Source: Perilla frutescens
Taxonomy: Eukaryota > Streptophyta > Magnoliopsida > Lamiales > Lamiaceae
Direction of reading: 5' to 3'
NCBI GenBank assembly: GCA_026008535.1
Contig: BRKX01000003.1
Coordinates: forward strand, 63,885,001 to 63,949,000
Length of the DNA stretch: 64,000 bases
In this document: positions 45,890 through 57,649 of the stretch, piece by piece
How positions within the stretch are numbered: the stretch's first letter is position 1
Layout of the letters: each line of letters starts with the position of its first letter
Translations under genes and position numbers: made by a program
The notes under the pieces: generated by a model
The model's input: only the letters and a program-made list of their open reading frames with translations
Databases searched by the model: none
What the model was told of the DNA's origin: nothing

Positions 45890-48012
45890 TGAGCCGAGTC
45901 ATGTTGAAGGCAAAATCTATCCCTGACAACTTATGGGCAGAAGCGGTGAACACAGCATGTCATGTTATCAATCGGGTGTATTTCAAACCCAAGACAAGAG
46001 TCACTCCCTACGAGCTGTGGAAAGGAAAGAAACCAAATTTAAAGTACTTACACATCTTCAGAAGTACTTGTTATATGTTAAGAGATTGAGAGCAGCTTGG
46101 CAAATTTGATGCCAAAGGAGATGAATACATTTTTCTTGGGTACTCGAGGAATAGTCAGGCCTATCGAGTTTTCAACAAGAGAACCAAGACGGTGATGGAG
46201 TCAATTAACATTGTTGTTAATGACCTGGAAGAACCTGTTGCCCAGATTGATGAGGAAAGTACTGATGTCAACATTCATGTGCCAGCTTCTGTTCCGGACA
46301 GTTCAGAACATAATGACCAGCCTGAGTTGAGGAATGAAAAATTGGATAGTCTCAAACCTTCAAGAGGTGTGCAGAAGTATCATTCTACAGCAGACATCAT
46401 TGGTGATGTGAGTGAAGGAGTTAGAACCAGAGGATTTCGAAAGAACTATCATGAGATGATTACAAATGTCTGCTACACTTCTACAACTAAGCCCAAGAAT
46501 GTTAAAGAGGCCTTACAAGATGATCGATGGATTCATGCCATGCAAGAAGAGCTCTTGTAGTTTGAAAGAAATGAAGTATGGGATTTGGTTCCATATCCTA
46601 AAGGTGTAAATGTGATCGGCACGAAGTAGGTCTTCAAGAATAAAACCGATGAAGAAGGAAACATAACCAGAAATAAGGCAAGACTTGTGGCTCAGGGCTA
46701 TTCCCAAGTTAAAGGTGTGGATTTTGATGAGACTTTCGCTCTAGTTACTCGTCCTGAATCTGTCAGGTTGCTTCTCGTCATGGCTGCATGGATGAAGTTC
46801 AAATTGTACCAAATGGACGTAAAAAGTGCCTTCCTAAATGGGTATTTATCCAAAGATGTTTTTGTGTGTCAACCTAAAGGCTTTGAAGACCCTCACCATC
46901 TTGATTATGTGTATAAATTGAAGAAGGCATTGTACGGACTCAAACAAGCCCCTCGTGCTTGGTATGAGAGACTCACAAAGTTTCTGTTGGAGAAAGGATA
47001 TGTTCATGGAGGATCTGATCGAACACTCTTTGTTAAAAGAGAAAAATCTGAAGTGATCATTGTTCAGATCTATGTCGATGATATTGTCTTTGGATCTGTC
47101 TCAGACAGATTGGTGAAGGAGTTTGTCAAAGACATGACATCTGAGTTCGAGATGAGTCTGGTTGGTGAGATGACCTATTTTCTGGGGCTTCAAGTAAAGC
47201 AAAAGAATGATGGCATCTTTGTGTCTCAAATAAAGTATGCAAGGAATTTGATCACTAAATTTGGCTTGGAAAGTTGCAGTTCGAAGAGAACACCCATGGG
47301 AACTCACTTGAAGTTAACCAAAAATGAAGTTGGTGTGTCCATTGAGCAAATCTTGTACCGAAGCATGATCGGTAGCTTACTGTACCTCACTGCAAGTCAG
47401 CCTGATATTAGTTACAGCGTTGGAGTTTGTGCACGCTACCAATCTGATCCCAAAGAAAGTCACTTAAAATCTGTCAAGAACATAATCAAGTATGTAAAAG
47501 GTACAGCTGAGTTGGGACTTTGGTTTTCATATGATACAAACCCTAGTTTGGTGGGGTTTTGTGATGCAGATTGGGCCTGATGTACTAAAGATCGGAAGAG
47601 TACCTCAGGTGGATGTTTCTTCCTTGGAAATAATATGGTCTCATGGTTTAGCAAGAAGTAGAATTCGATATCACTTTCTACCGTCGAGGTAGAATATATT
47701 GATGCTGGGAGTTGTTGTACTCAACTCTTGTGGATGAAGCAAATGTTGCTTGACTATGGTGTCCCACAATCTGTCCTTACCATATACTGTGACAATATGA
47801 GTGCAATAAATATTTCGAAGAATCCTGTTCAGCACTCTCGAACTAAGCACATAGATATTCGTCACCACTTCATCCGGGAGCTTGTTGAAGACGGATCTCT
47901 CATGATTGATTATGTTGCAACAGAGGCACAGCTTGCGGACATCTTCACTAAGGCACTTGATAGTACAAGGTTTGAAACACTAAGATCCTCCTTGGGTCTT
48001 TGTGTTCTCTAA
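45890..48012 (+). pseudogene. Copia B integrase end, reverse transcriptase and RNase H
   Basis: Integrase end: ARVML-type SRVMLKAKSIPDNLWAEAVN and TPYELWKGKKPNLKYLHIF. The reverse transcriptase runs from about 46510 (WIHAMQEEL) with ARLVAQGYSQVKGVDFDET, KSAFLNGYL, LYGLKQAPRAWYERL and the active site YVDDIVFGS (about 47070). It is open for 297 codons (46687-47580). RNase H: FCDADWA followed by a TGA where Gly (GGA) is expected, then STSGGCFFLG and HIDIRHHFIREL, ending IFTKALD. Stops lie near 46087, 46558, 46628, 47578 and 47659. Confidence 0.9.
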
Positions 48013-48386
48013 ATCTTCTCCTCTGTGAAAAGACTCTCTATACAGTCTTGGTCAGTGATGTATGTATAGAGAGTATAAAATGACCATGGTTAATATGGTC
48101 TGAGAAATGTTGTGCCTATATCTATCCCGAACAGACTTTGCTATGGAGAAACGGTTACTTTTCAACAGCTAGTAATGCCTTATTTTTCGCACCACGATCG
48201 ATTCCACTTTCCCATTCCAAACTGCGGGGTAATGTGTGTGGAATAAGTGGGTTAAGGAAATTTACTTCTAAAATTTCCTAATTAAGGTTGTAACCTTATT
48301 TTTCAAAGAGACAGAATATCTGTAAAATCTTCAAGACGTTCTCTCTCTCTCTGGTGTTTGCTTGTTTTTTATTGTTCGAACTCCAA
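48013..48386 (+). other. Copia B spacer between RNase H and envelope-like gene
   Basis: Non-coding. It contains the direct repeat CTCTCTATACAGTC / TGTATAGAGAG (near 48027 and 48060, forming an inverted repeat) and a CT run before the ATG. No obvious TATA box like those of family A. Confidence 0.5.
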
Positions 48387-49450
48387 TGGCGAAACAAAGT
48401 TGTTTCCTCTAAGCCCTCTCAAGCCAAGAAACCCAGAATCTCCATTCAAGACTTGCATCGATAGCTAGCAGAGCTTTCACAACCAATTGTGTTTTCTCCG
48501 ACGAGTGCCTCTGTCCCTGCTCCAGAGAAGTCGTCTGTCTCTTCCCCCGAAGCCTTGTTTCTATACCTTCATCTGTGGCGCCTCCTGCTGTTTCACCGCC
48601 TAGGTCTGTGTCTGAGACAGATCTCCTTGTTCAACCCTCCCCTAGGGTTTCTGAAGGGCCATCATCTCCGTCCATGGTGTCTGCGGAAATCTTGGATGCT
48701 TCAATTGCGGCCGTTATAGAGAATGTTGGAGGATCTGAAGTCTCCTTGGCCCCTGATGAAGATGTTTCCACCGCCTCTACTGTTGGCGAAGAGTCTACCT
48801 CAATTAAGAAATTTGCTGCATCTCTTGATGCTCTAAAGTTTGTTCAAGCTCGGTCTATTCTTGCTGTCGCCCCTGTGTTTAGTGACATGCCCATTGTCAT
48901 TATTCAAGTTCCACTTGGTGAAGTGTCACCTACTGCTGCTGATAAAACCCTTGATCAAGGTCAAGGTGAAGAAGATGTTGATATTTCCTTCCTAGATGAA
49001 GATTCTCTTGTGCTTGAGGATGTTTCTGTTCCACTTCAACCATCTTAGAAAGCTACCTCCTCCAAGTCTCGCGGGTCCAAATGCAAATTGGAGTTGAGAG
49101 ATGTTTCTGCCTCTCCCCAGGTGTCTGATGATGAAGATGACACACTGATTGCCAAGTTAAAATCGAAGGTGTTGGTAAAAGTTACCGAGAAGAAGAGACC
49201 TCCTTCAAACACCCCCCAAATCGAAGAAAGTTGCTGCTAAAAAGGGGTCTTCATCAAAACCCCCCAAATCAGTGAAGCCCTCTGGGAAAAAGGCTTTGGC
49301 TAAGAAACCTGATGTTGTTCATGCTCGCCTGTTACACGGAGTGTGTCTGAGTAGAGGATGGGGTTGATGTTGGGTCATCGTCGCCCGCTGATGAAGCAAG
49401 CCAGAGCTCCTTCTCCTTCTGACGAAGAAGCTGAGGATGTCCCTGAATCT

Positions 49451-49458
49451 GTTCCAGA
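49451..49458. repeat. hAT MITE target-site duplication, left (gttccaga)
   Basis: Eight bases, repeated exactly at 49775-49782. Eight-base duplications are typical of hAT transposons. Confidence 0.9.
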
Positions 49459-49774
49459 TATAGCTGTCAAAACAGTCGAGTCGGCCTGGCCCGGCACGAC
49501 CCGAGCCCACGGGCCAAAATAAAAATTCAGGTCGGACCGGGCCGGCCCGAAATATTTTCGGGCCTAAACATTATGGGCCCAGCCCGGCCCAAAATTCAGG
49601 CCGGGTCGGGCCGCCCGCGGGCCTAAGGCTAAATTTCAATTTTTTCTCTGGGCCGGCCCGGCCCACTTGGGCCAAAAAAAAATTTGGACCGGCCCGAAAT
49701 CAATTCAGGCCTATAAAATTACAGCCCAGTCTAAAATCGAGCTGGGTCGGGCCGGGCCGATTTTGACAGCTCTA
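49459..49774. mobile_element. hAT-type MITE, 316 bp
   Basis: The left end TATAGCTGTCAAAA and the inverted right end TAGAGCTGTCAAAA match at 13 of 14 bases, and an exact 8-bp TSD flanks them. The interior is very GC-rich in GGCCCGGCCC-type palindromic words, with no coding capacity, so it is non-autonomous. The TAGAGCTGTCAA-type end is common among plant hAT MITEs. The base composition contrasts sharply with the AT-rich surroundings. Confidence 0.9.
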
Positions 49775-49782
49775 GTTCCAGA
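49775..49782. repeat. hAT MITE target-site duplication, right (gttccaga)
   Basis: Exact match to 49451-49458. Confidence 0.9.
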
Positions 49783-50887
49783 CAAATCAGATTCAAATTC
49801 TGAAGTCTTTGATTCTAGTAAGTTCATCTCTGCTTTTCATCAATCGCAATTCAAGATTGTTGCTAGTCGCTCGTTAGTTTATGAGCGTTGCTTAATTAAG
49901 TCTGATATAGAGGGGACGGGTTTTGATACCTTGTTGCATGATCTTCGATTGGAAAAGTCTGCTTACTCTGCACCTCCATTCATAACTGCTGTTGTACATG
50001 AATTTTATGCCAACTTGTCCAAGCGCATGCGTGATTCTTCATATGAACATGTCTTTTCTGTCTTCGTGCGGGGTCATTGGATTGATTTTTCTCCAATGGT
50101 GATTAATGAATTTTTGGGTCATGAGAATGTGGTTATACCTGCGCCAATGTTTGATTTGATTGAGGTTGTGTCGGAATTGACTAGAGGAAGTCGGTGTGTT
50201 TGGCCCTCTGGGCGTGCTTTCTTAGCTTCTGATCTAAGTGTGAAGTACTCGATTCTTTACAAAGTTGCTGTTAGAAATTGGTTGCCAAGCACTCATGATT
50301 CTACTATTGGCAAACCTATGGCCTTGTTGCTCTATTCTGTGGGCACTCGACGGGGGATCAACCTTGGATTGATCATTTTTGAGAATGTGTTTGCAAATGC
50401 TGAATCTTCTCGTGCCCAGCAACATGTTGACTATCCTGGCCTAATCTTCAGCATCATCATGGCTCAATATGATATTGTTTCTGCCAATGACATGTATGCT
50501 CCTGTTTCACAGCCGCTGTCAATAAGCTATAAGCTCTTTTTTTCCCAGCATACTCCAGATGTCCTTGCCCAAGATGATGTTGAACGCTCTGCCTCTGTGC
50601 CATCATCTGTCCCAGACAGATCTGGAGTCTCTTTTTCTGTCACATCTGTTTTCTTTAACAGGCACATAAAGTCCTTGGAACGCGAAGTGGTGTTCCTGAG
50701 CAAGTCAATTCGGACTTTCAAAACCCGAAAGCAGGAGTTGGAGGCTTTGCTGACTGATCTCCGGCCCAGAGCCCTTGGTCTTGCATCACCACTTGATGTG
50801 CTGCGTGCTTCCTCTGTTCCTGCTGCTGACAAGCCAGCTGATGCTGATGATGATAATGCTGATGATGCTGCTGCCTCCCCGGTCTAA

Positions 50888-51276
50888 CGATTGGTGTTTA
50901 TCATTTCTGGCAACAATTAAGGGGGAGAAGGATGTTGGTGAACGAAGGCCAATGTTGGATGGTCTTTTGCTGCTGCTGCTGCTGTGTTGAGCGTGTGCTC
51001 ATTTTTTAATGTTTGCTGGTTTCTGAACAAACTTTTTATTGGGGATGTTGTTTACCCCATTTTATTGGTCTGTCCTTTAATTGTTGCTTCGAAACATTGC
51101 TCTGATCGTGATGAAGGCACTCCCAATTCAGCTTCAGGGGGAGTGTGCTTGAAACTGTCCCTGACAGTTTTTTAAATATATCACTCTTTTTGATATATTT
51201 TAGATCTGCGAAGTTTATTCAAGTGGTGTGCAGATCGTGATGATAATTATCGACCATAAACGCCAAAGGGAGAGAT
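50888..51276 (+). other. Copia B 3' untranslated region with purine tracts
   Basis: No gene. Purine runs at about 50919 (AAGGGGGAGAAGG), 51137 (AGGGGGAG) and directly before the LTR (AAAGGGAGAGA, 51265-51275). The last is the likely functional polypurine tract. Confidence 0.7.
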
Positions 51277-52142
51277 TGTTAGTGCCACCGTCATGCACTA
51301 AGTATTTGTGTTGTTGAATTGGCGAGATATGTTCGACAAAGTGTGTCTGGGTATGTCCCACGAAGTTTTGTTTTCCGCTGTGCAAGAAAAGAAGAACAGT
51401 TGTGAACTGTTCCAGATTATGTCCCAGACAGAACCAGGGACACTCTATTTATGGTAGTTTCCTTATTGGAAAGATCTTACGCGGAACTTGTTTGGAAGGT
51501 CAAGATTAATTCATTTGACTGTCTTATGGTGTAGATCCGGTGCTGAATTAACCCTCCTACACTTGGGGAGTATCTACACACGATTGAAAGGCCACAAACC
51601 ACAATCCGCTTACCTAGTTGGCGGAAGAAAGAGATCGACGCCAAGCTGAAGTGAAGACTATTTATGAAGGCCGATTTGTGCAGCAATCGGTACCACTTAT
51701 ATTTTGTTTAGATTCTAGTGTTAGAATTAGTTTGTGGTCGTTTGTAACTAGTAGTTGTTCCTTAAACAGTTCAACGTGATAGACTAGTTTTGAGTGTTTA
51801 CGAGTGAAACACGTGAGGGGATTTTTATTCCGTTTTGTACGTAATCTCGGGAGAGATTGTAAGTTGAAGTCGTTGGTAGCTAGAGGGAGTCTAGTGTCAC
51901 GGTTGTGAGGGGATCTTACAACTTTCGGCTAGCGAAAGAGTTCGAGGAGAAGAACGAGCGACATAAGGCGAGAGGCTTGTATGTGTAAGATCCTTAATAC
52001 CCTCTTCGAAGGAGTAACAGTCGGAACTTCAAGTTTGGGAGCAATCCCCCCAGAGTAGGTTGGTTGAATCGAACTGGGTTACCATCTCGTGCGTTTTTAC
52101 TACTTTATTCTTTATGTTTTTGCATCTCTTCCACACATAACA
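51277..52142 (+). repeat. Copia B 3' LTR (866 bp)
   Basis: Starts TGTTAGTGCC after the polypurine tract and ends CACACATAACA, giving TGTTA...TAACA inverted ends. No second copy is in the window, so the right edge rests on the inverted ends alone. It lies 0.9 kb upstream of the SHH1-like gene in the same orientation. Confidence 0.75.
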
Positions 52143-52794
52143 TAGAACAGTTTTTAAGCAGTTAACTAAAAATCATATAAGCACGGATTACTGTTTTTCA
52201 GTAAGAACAAAAGGATGAAAAAAAAAGGAAGAAAGACGAAAGATTGGTTGATGCAGGTTTGTTAGTTTCTATTTCAACACAAGATTCAAGCGGTCAAATG
52301 GATGTATATTGTGTCTATTAGTTTAAGAAGAGGGTGCTAGTTGAACTATAATTAAAAATTCAAGAATTTACTTGACTTGAAATTTAAAAGGAGGTCCTAT
52401 TTGAGCCCAGTCATATAGTAATGTAATGAAATGAATAGATAATAAAATATAATGCAGAAGAAGAATTATTAATATATATTATTGACTAATTGCTGTACAA
52501 GTATTATGTACTGTAAATATATACATATGTGTGTGTGTGTGAAATGTAATGAATTGAATACGTAATAAAATATAATGCAGAAGAAGAATTATTCGAATAT
52601 ACATTTTATTCTACTTTTGTGTTATTCCATTACTTTCCCCGAACAAAATGAAAAATGGAAAAGTAGATATTATTTGTTTCGCTAAAAAAATAAATAAATT
52701 ATGCATAAAATCCGGTGATTGAGAAAACAAGCAAGATTTCTTTAATCGTACATGAATCTGGGAGATAAGGAAATTAAATAGGAGCTATCATTAG

Positions 52795-52823
52795 ATTATT
52801 ATTATTATTATTATTATTATTAT
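52795..52823. repeat. (ATT)n microsatellite
   Basis: About nine perfect ATT/TTA units. Confidence 0.95.
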
Positions 52824-52885
52824 AGAAATAGTAATAAAGTCAGTGGCAACACTTTATGTAATTGCACCAATCTCACTGCAGAGAA

Positions 52886-52887
<2 letters not shown>

Positions 52888-52927
<40 letters not shown>
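52888..52927. repeat. (CT)n microsatellite in putative 5' UTR
   Basis: About nineteen CT units just upstream of the SHH1-like start. Confidence 0.95.
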
Positions 52928-52932
<5 letters not shown>

Positions 52933-53045
52933 CTTCTTTTCTCTCGCTCAAAATTAAATTAGAAGTTTTAAAACCAGAAATCTGTGTATGAGTGACTAAG
53001 TGAAGACTGTTGTCTGCTGACTCCAGTAAACACACACACATAAAG

Positions 53046-56000
53046 ATGGATGATGAGTTCAAAGCCATGCGAGCGGAAGATGATTCACCTGAGTTCACAT
53101 TAGCAGAGGTGATTCCAGCTGTTGATTCTTGCTCAAATGTGAAATGTTTGTTTGTTTTCCTTTACTTCTTGGTTTTTTCTTTCGTTAATAGTTATAAAGA
53201 TTTAATCTTTACATGGTTACCAAAACTGTGAATGATAACCCCTTCTCCTTTTTATGTTGTTTTGCCGAATAAAGCTGTATGCATGTTGAAATATCAATAA
53301 TCGGGAATAATTTTTTCTGGTAAAATTTGAAGTTGTTTTCTTTTTCAGTTTTTAGTTTCGTGAAAAATGATTTCTTGTAATGTAGTTCGGGAGTGATTTG
53401 GGTAATGGAGTTGGGTTTTGTCATCTGGCCAAGATAAATGCTATTTAGCGATCATAATATGTTTTTATATGTAAATTTATAGTGTGGTTTAGGCGGAATG
53501 GAATCCCTTTATTTATATATGTAGTTTTTTTTAGAAAAAAAATTGGGTGAAAGACCTTTGTTAGAAGCTTTTAAGATGAGGAAAAGACATTGGCTTGCAA
53601 CTGGATATTGATTTATTCATTCTCATTGGAAAATAGGAAAATAATGAACTTTGGCAAATTGCACAATTTTTTTATTTGTTGCTGCTGAAATCGGTTTGAG
53701 ATGTTTGGTTTGATTGCCTGAGCAGATGATCCAAATGGAGAACTTATTTAAGGAAATGAGAGAGAAAGCGATCGGTGAAGAGTTCTGTCAGGAGCTTTCT
53801 GTCAAGTTCAAGTGAGCTCTTCTCCGTTGTATTTTGTTATTCTAATGTATTTATCGGATGAATTTTTCTGCTTGTGCTTTGTGAGTTGTGACTAAAGAAC
53901 ATTGGTTGACTGATTCTCCTGTGTTTTTTATGCAGTGGCTCCATTCACCGTTCTGAAAAGTCTCCTATAAAATGGGAACAGGTTTTTCTTCAAAACATGT
54001 GTTTGTATGATTTATGGTATATATGTTTGAATTTGTCTAGCGTTTAATTTGATTTTATTTTTCTTTTTTTCTTTTTTTTTCCTTTTTTGCTGTTTGTGTT
54101 TCTTGTATTGCAGGTGCAAAGTTGGTTCCGTGATAAACAAACAACTTCAGCAGCTGTAGTTGTTCCATTTAAACCACAGAAAAAAAGTGCTGGTTCAAAG
54201 ACTGCTATAATTAAAAAGAGGACCAAAGGTTGCTCTTTATTTTCCCTTCACAAGATATTATGCTCATTAATATATTGCAAAACAAAGATCTCACTTATTG
54301 ATTGTTTCGTGGAACCCTGTGCATGTTAGTTTAACCTTATTTAATTGTGTGGTTTTGTTTTGCCGTTTCATCTTTTTAACTTTGTCCTGCCTCTAAGTGA
54401 TAAAACTTTCAAGTATTGATCCAGATATGCTTCTGATTTAGGCTTTTTTAGCAACTTCCGTTGCATATAAGTGTTTTGCTCATTAGATTTCCTTGCTTCT
54501 GCTGAGAACTACAATCTCGTTAACATACACTGCCATCTTTTTCGATCTTGAACTTGTAGAACTGAAACACGAAAATTGCTCAATTCCTAGTGAAGCTATC
54601 TAAGATTTCCTCATTTGCTTGATGGATTCAATGAAAATGCTAAGTACATACTAACTTTTCATATATGGCATGTTATGGATGTTCTTTAAGCACTGCTCTA
54701 AAGTTCTATTTTAGACCTTTTAGAGATGATAAATTCCGCAAATGTATGTCAGTGCCAACAATTTCTTCAAGTGAAGCAGCTACTCAACTTCAAACCTTGG
54801 TTTTCGAAGCTAGATCAGCTAAAGATTTTGCTTGGTAAGCATTTAATTCATGTTCACATATATTCTATTTTTCTGCCATCTTTCTCAGATATACATAAGA
54901 TGATCCAAATGAACTTAATTTGTATCTTAGTCGGAAGACACTCTTGTGACAATTCCAAGCAGAATCGGGTTTAACATGTGTACTGTATGGTAGCTGGCCT
55001 AATATTGTGTGTTAACATACCAATTTCCAGCTCCTTTGCATAATGAGTCTATGTTCAGGAAAATTAAATTATTGAAGTTTCTACAGAGGAGACTAATTTT
55101 GGTATCTGCATCCTTAATAAAAATGAGAAATAGTGTCACTCTCTTTCTCATTTAGTCATATTGCTGCATTATTATAATTTATAACCAGTCTTGACACTCA
55201 GTTCCATTTTCTCCATTCTTAGGTTTGATGTTTCTTCCTTCCTGAGCTATAGAGTCCTTAGCTCAGGGGAGCTGGTAAGACCCTTCACTTCTGGTTTCTG
55301 TTGCTTCACTTTGGAATCGTGTCCCTTTTGTTCTCTTTTTGTCATTACTCGTGCATGTATTGTATTTGACTTCTAATCTTGGTAAATATTTCTCAAATAT
55401 AAATTTATTCTATAACCAATATTCCTAACTTAGTTTTGATTCTTAAATGTAATGGTTTTTGAGACTAAACCTCCACGGCACATAGGTCCTGCATGTGAGA
55501 TCAAGTTGCATTTTCTACATTGCTCATGAGATAAACTTATATGGATCTCATTGAATACTTGGTGATATTTAGTCCCAGAGAATGTCGGCCAGAAAAGTAA
55601 TTTGAGCTTCGTAGAAAAAGGGGGTGCAAATCCTATTGCAGGTTCTTTGTAGCTGGGCCCCCATGAAGCTGAAAACCTACTATTAACCTTCTCTATCTTC
55701 TCATGAAAACATATTGATACTTATCAAATTCCAATTATGTAAATTAGATGTTAAACTAATGCAAGAGATGTAGATTAGGGAAAGACTAGTTTATTGCTAG
55801 TTATATGAAGCCTGAAACTATAATAAACCTCTCTCTTATTTGCGCGTTCAATATAACTATAGTCTATGAGTAAGAAGCCATGTACCATTCTGACTGTTTT
55901 GTCAAAATCCTTAAAATTGAGAATTCAAGTAACTCTTCGTCATATTTGGATATTGACACTTCCAAACTATAAGCTTAATCTCTAGTGACAATTCGTGCTA

Positions 56001-57016
56001 TTTTTATATTTATTTTTTTGTCTAGAGATCTTGATGGCCCATCAGCAATACGTGGATAATAGTAGAAAACATGGAAGGAGAAGATAAGGAAGCTTAAATA
56101 CAAACTTTAAACACGATAGTGATTCCTTGTTTAACACGTATTGTTCAATGGGGTTTGTTCATTAGATAGACATCCACCATCAATATTTGAGAAACAATAA
56201 CATTAACATTAAAATATAATCGAGGAATCACTAAAATCTAGTAAGTTTCTGCAGTTACCTGCCACATATCCTTGTAAATATGCACATTATTTGAGATTTG
56301 CCTTCAACCTCTTATTAATGCAGATTTAGCGTGTGTAGAACATACAGAAGTACTTATATTCATTCCCTATGACAGCTTGTTCGTGTGAGATTCGCTGGTT
56401 TTAGCAAAGACGAAGATGAATGGGTGAGTGTGAATAAGGCAGTACGGGAACGTTCAGTCCCTTTGGAACAGTCGGAATGTGCTAGAGTCAGTGTCGGAGA
56501 TCTTGTTCTTTGCTTCAGGGTATGGCCTCATTTCTATGTTGTTGCATTTCTCCTCTGTTATTTCATCCAACCCAAGTCCTAAAGGGTATCTAAAGTAAAT
56601 AAATATGTGCTCATGCATGGATTTACTAGGAAACTGAGGATCATGCTCTATACTGTGATGCGCATATCATGGAAATCGAGAGGAAGGCACATGACAGTAC
56701 CAGCTGCACGTGCATTTTTGGGGTTCGTTATGACCATGACAGTGCTGAGGTCTGAAATTATCCTCTTAAGAATGTTTCATGCTTTGCTTTGAAATTGGCT
56801 ATGCAGTTGATATCATATAATCTGGTTTGTTCGAATGAATGATTCGATGTAAAGTGCAATTATTTTGTTTGGATCCTAACTCTTCGACTACAGGGCAAGG
56901 TTACTGCGGAGAAATTGTGTTACAGGCCGACAAAATCAGCATCGAAAGACAGTGAGGATCGTAAGTTGCTGCCTTTACAGCCCAACGGAATGCAGAACAT
57001 GCTGCAGCTGTTGTGA
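53046..57016 (+). CDS. SHH1: SHH1-like SAWADEE homeodomain protein (RNA-directed DNA methylation)
   Basis: Exons (hand-derived): 53046-53108, 53726-53811, 53936-53981, 54114-54228, 54726-54834, 55223-55274, 56376-56519, 56630-56749, 56894-57016. All introns are GT-AG, phases agree, and the total is 858 bp, 285 aa. SHH1 reads histone H3 unmethylated at K4 and methylated at K9 and recruits RNA polymerase IV for siRNA production. Residues 15-75 form a divergent homeodomain (SPEFTLAEMIQMENLF to WEQVQSWFRDK) that lacks the usual helix-3 Asn. Residues about 127-260 form the SAWADEE domain (FEARSAKDFAWFDVSSFL, VRVRFAGFSKDEDEWV). It has Cys214, His217, Cys231 and Cys233 in the CDAH...CTC cluster expected to bind zinc. 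The start is the first ATG after a CT-rich leader and precedes SPEFTLAE, the known N-terminal motif of SHH1; SHH2 proteins start differently. It looks intact. Confidence 0.92.
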
Positions 57017-57202
57017 GGATGAATAATCAAGGTCGATGCTGTGCTTGGCAGAGCTTATAATCTTCTCTTTCACGATTCCTTTAGAGAGTAAACCAACAAT
57101 GCGTTTTGAAAGTATGTAAATGTATCGACTGTTGTATCACATAAAACTTCGTGGAGAGAAGATTGTGACCTTTATGGAAAATGAACGCATTTTAAGACTT
57201 CC

Positions 57203-57245
<43 letters not shown>

Positions 57246-57649
57246 GGACTGCATGTGTTGTCCATATGAGAAGATTAACTTCGTTTGAGTCAATCTGACG
57301 TGAAAATTTTCAACTAATTTCGCCAAACTCCCCATCATGAGAGAGTAATAGGTTTCCATGCAGTATTGGATATCGATATTGCTCCGCCTGGTAAGCACTT
57401 GTTAAACAGGACTAGACACATCTGAGCAAAGATAATGACAGGGAAAAAAAAAACCCAACACGTTAGGGTCTTTTATGCAAATAAAAAGCACAAAGTAGCA
57501 ATACAAGATCCCCTAAGACTACCTTCTGTACTGTGCCTACTACTACTAAGCTTTGCTACATTCAGACTCCGGCAGCTTCTTGCAGACCAGGTCCTCCTTT
57601 AATAACACACCATTACCCCGTGTATGCGGTCTCGACATTCAACTCGCCT
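57017..57649. other. Intergenic region between two convergent genes
   Basis: Only 633 bases separate the two stop codons, so 3' UTRs probably fill most of it. It holds a (CT)n run and an A-rich stretch (57447-57456). No ORF supported. Confidence 0.6.
57205..57239. repeat. (CT)n microsatellite
   Basis: About seventeen CT units between the convergent genes. Confidence 0.95.

Larger units (their letters stand above)
48387..50887 (+). pseudogene. Copia B envelope-like gene, frameshifted and split by a MITE
   Basis: Opens MAKQSC and shifts frame almost at once. A Ser/Pro-rich, Asp/Glu-rich disordered part follows (48400-49450), with frameshifts near 48570 and 49215 and a stop at 49048. The MITE at 49459-49774 interrupts it. 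After that 49775-50887 is open with FDTLLHDLRLEKSAYSA, VHEFYANLSKRM, VRGHWIDFSPMVINEFLG and a C-terminal coiled-coil-like segment (SLEREVVFLSKSIRTFKTRK), ending in an Ala/Asp-rich tail. The VHEFYANL...VRG block is shared with the family A ORFs and fits the plant transposon protein type domain of Sireviruses. Function unproven. Confidence 0.75.
45890..52142 (+). mobile_element. Copia family B (Sirevirus-like), 5' truncated
   Basis: Integrase C-terminal end, reverse transcriptase, RNase H, an envelope-like gene, a purine-rich 3' region and a 3' LTR, all +. It begins abruptly at the junction with family A copy 2. The protein sequence is clearly a different family from A, but the gene order (an extra gene after RNase H, several polypurine runs) is the same. 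A hAT-type MITE is inserted at 49459-49774. Confidence 0.88.
52143..53045 (+). other. Intergenic and promoter/5' UTR region of the SHH1-like gene
   Basis: AT-rich. It holds a diverged direct duplication (about 52420-52480 and 52535-52595, sharing ATAAAATATAATGCAGAAG), an (ATT)n run (52795-52823) and a (CT)n run (52888-52927). The CT run lies 120 bases before the ATG, where plant 5' UTRs often have pyrimidine tracts. No further ORF is supported. Confidence 0.6.

Noticed and set aside
49319..49780. CpG island or gene start suggested by the GC-rich block
   Set aside because: The whole GC-rich block is bounded by inverted ends and an 8-bp TSD, so it is a MITE, not a promoter.
54087..54329. 80-codon ORF overlapping SHH1 exon 4
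   Set aside because: It reads through the exon 4 splice site into the intron; only 54114-54228 of it is coding in the spliced model.
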